Part shown: positions 1-10,900 of the stretch, piece after piece
Layout of the letters: each line of letters opens with the position of its first letter
Position numbering within the stretch: the first letter of the stretch is position 1
NCBI GenBank assembly: GCA_001579985.1
Contig: LRSR01006556.1
Location: 1-32,220 of the forward strand
Length of the DNA stretch: 32,220 nt
Reading direction: 5' to 3'
From: Hypsibius dujardini
Taxonomy: Eukaryota; Tardigrada; Eutardigrada; Parachela; Hypsibiidae
The notes under the pieces: generated by a model
Told to the model about the DNA's origin: nothing
Seen by the model: the letters and a program-made list of their open reading frames with translations, nothing else
Databases searched by the model: none
Program-made: the position numbers and the translations under genes

Positions 1-739
1 GTGAAACAGACGTACTAGTCAAACAGTTGGAACCAGTGCAGTCACAATTACCATTTCTATTACAATCAAACGTCATTTGGTTTTTCTTCACCTCTATAAT
101 TATAACTTTTATTGCTTTATTTTGTGCATACAACTGCAGACATTTAATTTAACAGTAATATTTGCAACTGATATTACGCTGCTATTCTATTGACTGCAGC
201 TAGAACGACCGATGACATTTATGGTAATATTGCAGGGTTTGAAAGGAGTCGAAGTAATAACAGCGAGAGGTCGTTGCACACTTTCACTGTCTCAGGCCCC
301 AGGGGACTTTATTCAATCACCATTACACCGTTCATTATTTGAAAAAAATGATATCCAAGTAATATCATGAAATATAATAAATGCCAACTGCCAAGGTACT
401 CTTGACAAAAAGGGGAGCAGTCTAGAACCTGCCATTTGGAGAAATTTTGGAGAAATTTACTGCATGTACAGAACGCGATAAGGCTCCAATGCCAGTTTTT
501 GGTTCGGGGTAGTTTTTATGATAAAAATTCGTTTAACATTACCAGATGGATGAATACAAACTAGGGGCACGCCCCCTCGCTAATAATCCAATTAGGATGG
601 GCGGGGGGGGCGGTTCTCATTATGGCACTTCTTTGTGACATGCAAATAAAAGGTGGCTCGCTGCACGGATCTTTCAAAAACTCTTTTCTGCTAACCATCC
701 GGAAGCAACGTCTAAAAAAAAGACACGGGCAATACTTAC
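1..739. other. Non-coding left margin, probably intron 38 of the MAM gene
   Basis: Exon 38 ends at 740 in a GTAAGT donor (minus strand) and must be followed by an exon encoding the end of MAM 14 (a hydrophobic-Asp-Asp-Ile type strand and the fourth cysteine). I searched both Asp codons on the minus strand here and found no acceptable exon, so it probably lies outside the window. A short G-run at 604-610 is the only notable composition. Confidence 0.5.
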
Positions 740-1925
740 TGTCCAATCGCCATCAGTGCCGGTAAGAACTTCGAAAAACAGGTTGCCATCAGCATAATCC
801 ACTGTAAAGTCCACTTGACCAATCTGCCAGACTCGTCCGTCAGCAGGCTCTGTGCGTGTCCACAGAACGTTCTCTTCAAAGCTCTATAAAAAATGAGAAT
901 ATTTCATCTAAAATCAACGGTCCTTACTTAGGATAATTTTCAGAGGCGGCACGCAAGCTGTTCCGACTTACTTTTTTGATTTGGTTCTATATAATAATGC
1001 TGATTTACAACATTTTGTTGCATTAGTATGGTCCTTACAGTTGATTTTGGCAGAATTTCAAAGTCTGGACAACACTAGAAGATCCTTTGTTGCTCGATTT
1101 AAACTGCAAAAACTTTAGTTTTCGAAAAAGTTTGATTTAAAGATTGATTTCAAGATATTTAACAAGGTCAATTTTCAAATTCGATTTTGAATCGATTGAC
1201 ATTAGCCGAATGTTTTTTGGTTTTCAATGGGCGGAGCTATGGGCAATTTCTGAAATGTCACTCGGTAGTTTCCGGGATGGATTGAAACTAACCCACAGTT
1301 CCGCCCCCTGACATTGAAAATAAACTCTGTTGATGAGAATCGATTCTAATTTGAATTTAGAGAGGGGCACTTTAAAAAATTGGGTAATGAACTTTTTTTC
1401 AAAAACAAAGGTTTGTAAAGTGAGAATGAAATCTTTTCGTGTTTTCCGGACTTCAATATTTTGTCAAAAAATCTCAGAGTCATGTCGATGAAATAAATTT
1501 AAGAAATCAGGAGTGCATGGGAATCAATTTAAAAGTAATAAAGTGGCGACATTTTGCGTTCCACCAAATGGTCTCAAGTCAGCGTGAAACAGGCATTGCA
1601 AGCTTACGTCTTTTGTCCGCACACGCTGTCCGACACTGAGTGTCCCGACATTTGCGCCAAAGACGTGGTACCAGAATTTGAAGCAGGCTTTTCGCTGCAC
1701 CACCGGCAACGGTGGGCTTGTTAGTCGCGCCTTTTTATTGCCATCCTCAGAGCCCATACGAAGGATCATGTAGTGTCCGTTGGTTTGCGAGCCCGGCGGG
1801 AAGGTGTGATCGTGGTCGGGTCCGTTATCCATTTGACCGCTCAAGGAGGCTGGCTCCATTACCCATTGTGGATTTACCTGCGATGCGTTCCAGCCGCAGG
1901 TGGTAAAATCTTCAAAGTCGCAGAA
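740..1925 (-). other. MAM domain 14 (exons 37 and 38), incomplete
   Basis: Exons 1608-2017 and 740-883. Exon 37 begins with a linker of about 30 residues (ECAVTDSNRD...FEPAAG), then FCDFEDFTTCGW, the NGPDHDHT loop, GHYMILRMGS and ACFKFWYH...VGTLSVG. Exon 38 gives LWTRTEPADGRVWQIGQ and LFFEVLTG, ending GDWT before a GTAAGT donor. It is the most canonical domain of the series. The closing strand and fourth cysteine are missing from the window. Confidence 0.88.
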
Positions 1926-4900
1926 CAGGACGTTCCCGGCAGCGGGCTCGAAAGCCGGATCGGCTTGGCTGGGGTGAACTACAATGACGTCACGATTAGA
2001 ATCGGTTACAGCACATTCTGGGAAATTGTTAAATCTAAAGAATTTTGATATTGCCCTATTTCAAAATTCAATTTGAAATCGATTGGCCTTAGCAAGATCT
2101 TTTTTGAACATTAGGGGGCGGAGCTTCAGATGATTGTCGAGCCCGACCGGAAATACACGAGAGTAATATACCAGAAATGAAACATAGCTCCTCCCCCTGA
2201 CATCCAAAAAAGATTCCGCTAGTGCTAAACGATTTGAAATTGATTTGTGGGAGAGATAGTATTGAAATTCATTGAAATGAATTATCCTGTAGAAATTAAG
2301 TTTTACGGTTTAAATCAGCGAAAATGGAGTTTTCAAGCGTTTTTCCAACTTTGACAACCGAAAACAAAGCTCCATGTCCTGACCGATAAAATTAATTTTG
2401 GAAATCATTATAATTACAGCTCTATTAAAAATACATAAATCGAAGATATTCTGGAATCCCCGCATGAAAATTGTCCCAAGTTAGTTAGCCGGATTGGAAA
2501 GGTAAACAAACCGATCCCACTACCCAGACCCATCCCGTGATGGGCACTGCAGGCAGTTGTCGTATCGGTGACAGTTCATTACAAAACATTATTGTACTGC
2601 GAATTGCGTAAAATCAAGAGCAACAAAGCGAATCAAACATGCATTAATGACCGGAAGCGTCAAGATAAAGTGAAGCTAAAGCGAGAGCAATGACAACCGT
2701 AATAATGCATCATTATTTTCTTATTATATGACCATAATACTTAATGATTATTGAAAATTTATTAAACCAGATCTATTTTATTAAAATTAGTCTTTGCTAA
2801 CCATTTTTTAGGGCAAAAGTAAAGCTGCCTTTTTTGAAAGATTATACGAATTTATTAAGCCTTATTAAGCAAACTTCAAACAATCCCGTTGATGAATATA
2901 AATTGAAAGTAGTTCAATTAGAGCTGTTTATCTGTTTATGGAACATCTTGTTTAAAGGCATTCCTGTGTATTTAAATAAGCGAATCGACTGGTAAAGCAT
3001 AACCGATTTGGAGTTTCTTCATACATACGGTAAGACAGATGAACGATTCTCTTGAAAGGAAGCGGAAGCTACAGTAGAACTATCTCATCTGGACAGACTT
3101 ACCATCACAAGGAGTTCCGTTAGCTGAGATGTCATCGACAGCAATATAGTGGCCTTGATCCAGCCTGGCTTCAAACACCATCTGTCAACAATCAGTCCAA
3201 TTCAGCCTTATCATAGTATTCACAATTTGTATTACGTCGTATTTTTGTGGGACATTTACTTGTTCAGCCCAGAATTTTGTTCTGCCAAACCAGCCAAGAA
3301 GCCAGTGACCTTTCTGAGGTGCCGAGATGTCGTTCAGTACCCAGTACGTGGCTTCTTGGTCATCATCTGGGTCAAAGCCGAAAGCTCGAAGTTGATAATC
3401 TCCAAAGTCGGAAATGTTGCCCGACTTTGCTCCGATGAAGTACCTAGAATTATCATTCCCGACAAAAAAGTTATTTTTTTGTTACGAAACTGCTGACAGT
3501 GTATCTCAATCACAAAATCTGATTCAAAATATAAAAAAATTCTCCAAAAATTTTCAAAATGCCTGCTTTTAATAAATAATTACTTACAGGACTTCATTCT
3601 AAAAAGTAGCGTAATGTCACAATGTACATACATAGTAAACCAAAACAGTTGTCTACGGTAATGTAGAATAAATGATTTTCATTTTAATATACCTTTTTTT
3701 AAATAGGCTTGAGGAATTATTGCAATGGGTATGTTCTCACCAGAATTTGAGGCATAGATAGTTCTCCTTAGGGTACTCCGGTGACATCAGCCAAGCTCGT
3801 GAACTTGATCCAACAAGGTTTGCTTTGTTTGCCAAAGCCATTGCACTACCGGGAGCCCTATTAAGAGACATTGCACCTGTGAAAACGTTTGCAGGCAGAC
3901 AGTCAGTAGATCTAAAGAAAGAAAGCGCGTCCTACAGCGAATGATCATGCTCAGGACCGGATAGATCCGTCTCGCCTTCCGACAGCCCCCAGTCGAAATT
4001 GTCCTGTACTGGGTTCTGACTGTTCACCCACAGACAATAAGAGTCCTGGTCGAATTCGCAATCAAGTGGATGCCGGCATGGCCCGTCGGTCAACGATACG
4101 TCATCCTATCACAGGAAGAATGAGACTCACAAAACCTTTCGGTACGCTGATAGAAAAGTATGCCGGTCGGTTTTTTTGTCTTCTGTCTGTCTCCCCCCAT
4201 GTCTATTTGTCTATCTGTCTGTTTGTTTGTCTGTTTGTCTGGCTGTCTGTCTGTTTGTCTGTTTGTTTGTCTGTCTGTCTGTTTGTCTGTCTATCCGTGT
4301 CTCTGTCTATTAAAGAACTTACAATGGAAATTCCGGTACCAATAGTCAGCTGGGCCTCAAATTGAACAGTGAATCGGGTGTCAGATGGAATCTGAAAATT
4401 GTACAAATGCCAGCTCCTCGAAGCGTAAGCTCCTGCAGTTGTTAGCATGACTTTTGGTTCTCCATCAAGGAGTTGGAGCGTGACCATAAAGTAATCATCC
4501 GTCACATTTCGGTATACTAATTCGATGTTGTAGTGGAACTGGAAGCAACGTGCAAAAGGTTCACTTTTGTATTGTGGTGATCGTGTCAATGCTTTCGAAG
4601 CTCCCGATGTCGCAACTCTTTGAGCCATTAGTACGAAGCCTGAGATCCGAGTAAAACAAAATTTATTCCTGGCTTGTCCAAAATATTTGTTCCTTTGTAA
4701 TTAAAAACATACCTCTACTTGTGCCAGTAGTGACGTCCACACTGGGAACACCGAGCATCGCCATGTCCGAGGTAGCCTGGACGTGCTGCCACGCCATGAC
4801 TGCTTCACCAGAGTCGGTGACATCTTCAAAATTACATCGCCCACGTTCGAAGTCACAGAAACTATCTGAAATGTTTTAAGACAATCAGGCAATTCTCTGT

Positions 4901-7900
4901 AGGCAAAAGTGACAGGGCAGATGGCGTACCGTTGGCATGGCAGAGCCCGTAATCCGCCGAGATGTCATCCAGCTAGTGCAAATGAGGCGTTAATGTGACC
5001 TTAACCGTTATTTTATTTACGTATTTTATTTTCGTTTCAGTATCAATAAGTATTTTGTTTGATAAACGGATACTTACAGCAATATCACCGGGTCCTTTCC
5101 CTCCGACCACTTCAAAAATCACGTGATTCTGCGGCCCGTCAAGGAAGACATCGGCTTGACCGAGCTGCCAGACCTTGCCTTCATCCGCTGAAAAACGGCT
5201 CCATATGAGGTGTTCGGCCTGCCATCCATCGCTCTATGTTTAATTTAAAACGATAATTAAGATCCTTGAGTTTTTTTTTACTAAAATTCAGTTACGGATT
5301 TTATTTATGAAGTGTTATAAGTTTATTAACAATTGGTTAGGTTTATTATAAAATGACAGCAAAACGAAATTCTAAAAATGATTAATATTGTTGTTTATAT
5401 TAATACAAAAGTTATAAATAAAGACTAACAACTGCAATTTTTTATTAATAACACAATAGTAGCTTTAATTTTAATCTTATCACTGCGAACGAAAGAGAAA
5501 AAAATTGTGTGAATCTTTTGCGCTTACGTTTCCGAGGAGTCGAATGACTTTCAAATAACCAATATCCGGTCCAAAAATATGATACCAAAACCTCAGACAA
5601 CGAGGTTGCGTGTCAAAACTGACGAGGGGACTTTTAAAGCGGGCCGTTTTGTTGAAGTGGTTAGTTCCATTGGGGGTGAGGCTGAGAAGATATCTACCGA
5701 TCTTGTCGGCTTGGTCAACTTGACCAATTGTGTGATCGTAATACGGGCCACCAATCATCATAGACATTACGCCACCCTGTTCAGATGACCACAGGTAACT
5801 CGGGCCTTGCTCGAGGGTCCATCCACACAAGTTGCCTTGCTCAAAGTCACAGAATAACATTGCTACAAGGAAGATGGAATATTATGCCAACCGTGCTTAG
5901 CGTTTCATCCCATGTACGCAATTGCGACAGAAGTGTATTCCCAATCGACTGAATGGATAAGCGAGAGAGATGCGCTTTTTGGACAGTGTCGTGAAATATA
6001 ACAGACTAGATCTCCGTCATGATTATATACTAGGCATGATTCTAAATCGTTTACAAACAACAGATTTGAAAACGAGAGCATCAACGAACTATCAAGATAA
6101 GACTTCTCAAGAAATTCGGAACATTCAGGCACAGACACAGACACAGACACAGACACAGACACAGACACAGACACAGACACAGACTTAAACACAGACACGA
6201 ATATGGACATGGACACAGGGACAGACATATATACAGCTGCGGACACAGATTCCCTTGCTCCAGCAACGTGCGTATGAATAATTGCATGCAATTGCGATCT
6301 TAAAGAACATTTCCAGAAACTTTATCTTCCTTGGAAAAAAGTGGCTTACGTGCTGGAGGTACGGTCATAGTCGCATTTCCACTAGTGGGTGCAGCAGTGG
6401 GTGGCGGTCGATAAACAGCCTGACTTGGAGAGGCTAGAAGTGTCACAGAAAAGCAGATTTTGGTAAAGAGTTTCGACGGCTTCATTCAACGGTACGCCAT
6501 TTTTCTTGCTGGAAATTACTTCGGCAGGAAGAGTCCCAATTGTCGTTAAGAATGTCAATGCCAATTTTCCCTTCAGGCAAGCTGTTGCTGGCACCTTTCC
6601 CCTCGATGACAATCTATTCCACAAGCAAACACATCCAATTATTGCAGGTTAATTAAGCCACACCGTGACAAGATTAATTGCACAACGCTCAGAAAAATTA
6701 ATTCACTAATATAATGCATTTTGCAAATTATATTTCGCACACCTTGTAAAATTATTTTTTATTTTAATTGCAATCTGATAATGATATCAAACATCAAAAC
6801 AAAAAATTACACATTTCATAAAGGCACTTGAGTCAGCAATTTTAATTGCAAGCCGCTTGCAAAATAATTTGTAATTCTGTTTAAAATTAAACTTCCTAAA
6901 CTTTGGAAAGCACTGTTCCTAGTGCTATCGATAATCTTAATTTTGTTCCCTTTCTGCAAGTTCTAAAATAAAGGGAAGGGTAGAAGAAATTCTGTCTTCC
7001 CTTGTCGTTTATGCAAAATACCTGGTATGCACTGGAACTGGGAATGAAAAAAGAAGCACGAGCCGCATGCCATTGATTGCCTTGATTGCCGGACAACTGC
7101 CAAACGGGAGTCTCCTCCCCAGTCGCGAGAAGCCGTCGCATGACCGTCAGCTGGCCTCGAACGACTCCGTACATATGGTACCAAAACGTGAAGCAGACAA
7201 ACTGGCTGTCCCCTTTCTGGGGCGGACTGATTATTCGAGCGGTTTCCGGGTTCTCATACACCGGCAGTTGAATTACTAAATATCCGCCTAAATAGATAAC
7301 AGGTTTAAGATTTATCAACTATCAATTAAAATTGTGAAGTAAAATATATAAGAGGATATAAAGAAATATTAAAACAAACAATAATAGGTTTATTGTTTTT
7401 AAAATACAATTTTAAATTATGGGGTAAAAACATAAAGGAGAATGTACAAAACAGGAAAATAAAAATACGTTTACGGTTTTTAACTTTCAATTGAAGCTGT
7501 GGGGTAACGAAATATAATGGGATATGCAGAAATTGGAAAATAAAAATATGGTTGAAGTTTTTCGAACTTTCAGTTCAAGCGATGGTAACAAAATATAACA
7601 GGATATGCAAAAGTCGGAAATAAAATATGTTTGGGCTTTTTCAAATTTCAGTAGAAGTTTTGTTGCAAAAAATGTAAGAAGATATAAGGTTGGCTAACCA
7701 TCAGCGTTGTTGCTTTGATCACCGGACGGTCCAGACCCATCGGGAAGCGTCGGACCGACTGTCACGACCCAGTCAATGTGGTCGGTCTGGAGGTCGTTCG
7801 TCCACTCGCACATACTCTGCTGTTCCTCATCAAAGTCACAGAAGATTGGGTTGGGCGGACAGTATCCGGTGGACAGTACCACGTGATCAATAGCTCTGAA

Positions 7901-10900
7901 ATAAATGGAAGACTTAACCTGGGTCCACTTCAAATATAATCCGTCACTGAAGCTCATTATAATATTTAAATAATAATAATATTTAAAATCAATCTAGATT
8001 TAAGAGAATGTTACTTACACAGTCGGTTGCTCTACTCCCATGACTTGTCCCGTGAATCTGACCTGATAACAAATCGACCCCATCAGCAGCAATAGCAGTC
8101 GGAGGCTTCTTTAATGTCCTTGGTTATGAACCAAGACTCCTCAAGGTGGAAGAGGTGTGGGTAAACGGGGAAAATGCATTTATTTTTGTTAAACCCTGAA
8201 ATCGGCCTATTGTTCCAGATTATTATTAAACTTATGGATGTTTTGAGGGCTTGATTACCAAGAATCCACTGATTTTTCAAAAGAATTTTAAATTTTGTTG
8301 CCTGTTTTCCATTAAATTTGGGCTACTCTTGAATGATATTTGAATGCACTATTTGTAGTTAATAATCGAACTTCCATTGAATCCGAACAACGTCAAATTT
8401 AATGGAAAAACTAAAGTTTTTAAATAGGTTTTGAAATCCCTGGTGGACCTTGAAAAGTGGACCCCCACACCCCAACAAGTTTAAAAATGATGACAACATA
8501 CTGATTTTCGGGTTTAAATTTGAAAAAATTGAGGTTGCCCCGTAGACCACACCCTAATTTTACCAAGAGGGGTCCTGGTTCAGGCTTGTAAGGACCTTAA
8601 ACGAGCCTCATTAGCAGCCAGGACATCCATATTATTAGTGTTTCAGGGCCTTTACAAACCTTCCACTGATCCGATGGGGATCTGATCTCAATGAAAACGG
8701 GAGACCAAAAATCCCCAAAAATCATTTCTACGTCATCCCATAACGGTTCGGACTCAGTGACGTTCCTTATCACGGACACGAACAGAGTCCGTGGACGAAA
8801 GTGAGAGTTTCTGCAACAGAATACAAGCGAGCAAATTGAATGTTTACGATGGGCAAACTAAATTTAATGTAATGCCGTTCTTGTTTTTGCGAAGAAGCTG
8901 CAACTCCTATGATCCATTGATTATTGACTTTTTGGTACAATTTATAATATGCTTCTTTAAATTAATGCGACTATGTGAGTTGTCGAAGATGCCAACATGC
9001 ATCATCTCACTGGTTTTCACCCTCCCCGCTCCTGGATATTATTCTTTTGATCCACTGAGAGATTAGGTTGGTACATAGCGCTATCTGTAGTGGATTGTCT
9101 CTACTTACTTCACTGCACCCTGATGTAGAAGGGAAGATCTATAGTTTAGAGCAGTTTTTACACCGTACCTTAAGCATGCCAGGGGTTGAAAAAGGTAACA
9201 AACGTTTGCTTGTTTCTAAAGTAGTGGGTGTTGACAGTTGGCCTAGATTTAGATTTTGGGTGGTTGTCTGGGTCTGTTGTTATTATTTGGTGAGTGTTGT
9301 TAGAGGGATTTAGTAAATGAAGTGGGTGAATCGCGTGGCCACGCTAGTTTTAATTTGGGGGATGGTGAGACAATTGGCGCACCATAATTTTGCGTGTTTG
9401 AATTGACATTATTACTCTCAGTTTGTCCTGCTTGTCAACTCAAAATCCTTTTTGGTTTATCATCTTACTGATGGCGTTTGTAGTAATAAAACTTGATGCA
9501 TGCCGTTGGTGTTGGTGATTGGGCAGGAGATGTGAGATGCGCAAATTCGGGCGTCATAATAGCTCCCGCTGCGAATGCCATGTAGTACCCTGTCGAAAAA
9601 AGGTGAATTGGTTTTGCAATTTGATGTGGAATGTGCGTGTTTGCACTGACCCCGCGGAGCGTTCTGCGATTTATCCACCAGCGGCCCATCATCGGCCAAA
9701 TCCAGTGTATCTAGGCCGTTTCGCCAGGTCCAGTCAATGCGACCGTCAGAGTCGAAGGTATAGCCGCAGATGGCGGATGTGTCAAAGTCACAGACATGTC
9801 CGTCAAACTTGTCCGAGACCATTTCGAACAGCAATTCGTCGACTAAAAAGGGTATCCTTATTTTCGGATCATTTATTTATTAGGAAGAGAAATGTCAGTT
9901 GATAAAAGCGTCATTCAGTATGATTCTTACAAATGGTTGTAATTGTAAGCTCTCCTCGAAACATATGAAAATTAAAACATTTTTCTCAATGAAAACATAC
10001 TGAAAAAAACAGGACAAAAAAACGCAGCAAAATAAATCACAACATTGAGGCCACATTACGAGAAGTGTAATCATTGTTATTTACATAAGCAAATAATTAG
10101 GTGACGTATGAAAACCTATACCTCTAGTATAATTTCACAAAATCTGGCTTGTCGGGAGAAGGCCCTGTTCATTTGGAAAAAATTGAAGAAGTTGTAGAGT
10201 AACAACTAAGTTGTAAGGAATAATAGTTTTAAAGTCACAGGAATATGGGTGCGACTAGAAATTCCAATTCATTTTTCACTGCTTGAATTTTTTCACTATG
10301 AACAAGGTCCAGTCCTCGGCAAAAGATATTTTTTAAACTCATTTTAGTGGCAAATGATCTGAGGAAGAAAGTTTGGCCACGATCTGAGACTGGCCCTGGT
10401 AATTGATCGCTTGTAAGTTAAATTGTCTGGCCAATTTATTACGAACTGCTTATGAGGTACCTGCAATTTGTGCCCTGTTGCCGTTACTGGGCGAGATTCG
10501 GGTGGCATCAATGGCCAACCAAATGGGTTGTCCGGCAGTCACCGGGATCGTGACATGGGCCTCTTTCCAGATCTTGCCCTGATTGTCCGACGTTCGCCAC
10601 AGCAGAGAACTGTTCGAGTCGAAGGTATCGCTCTCGGTTCGCATACGCACGTCCAGATTTTTGATGTGTGTGCCATGCATCATGTACCAAAATCCAAGGG
10701 TATAATGCTCCGGCTGTGGTGAGGAAGGCGTGGCGGGATAGGTTATGGCTGAGCTTTCCAGACGAGCACCGAGACCGGTCCTCCCGGGCATGGTTTGAAG
10801 AAAGGCATAAGTTCCTTGCCCTATAGAAAATAAACAAATATAGTAAAAACATTTGATGAAAAGTAAAATAACAATAAGAAAGACCTTCCATAGCTAGGGA

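Larger units (their letters stand above)
7859..9792 (-). other. MAM domain 9 (exons 20 part, 21, 22, 23, 24 part)
   Basis: Exons 20 (9651-9842), 21 (9469-9589), 22 (8660-8810), 23 (8019-8062) and 24 (from 7895). Signatures: VCDFDTSAICGYTF, IDWTWRNG, GYYMAFAAG, ACIKFYYYKRH, RTLFVSVIRNVTESEPLWDD, VFIEIRSPSDQWK, VRFTGQVMGVEQPT, VAIDHVVLSTGYC. Exon 21 ends CA|GTAAGA; if that donor were not used a TAA would end the protein. Exon 22 (CA|AA, ending phase 0) and the 44-nt exon 23 restore the frame exactly. Confidence 0.82.

Noticed and set aside
4066-4365. Plus-strand frames of repeated Val/Cys/Leu/Ser
   Set aside because: They are translations of the TCTG array; the same applies at 5905-6291, 14048-14389 and 16813-17082.
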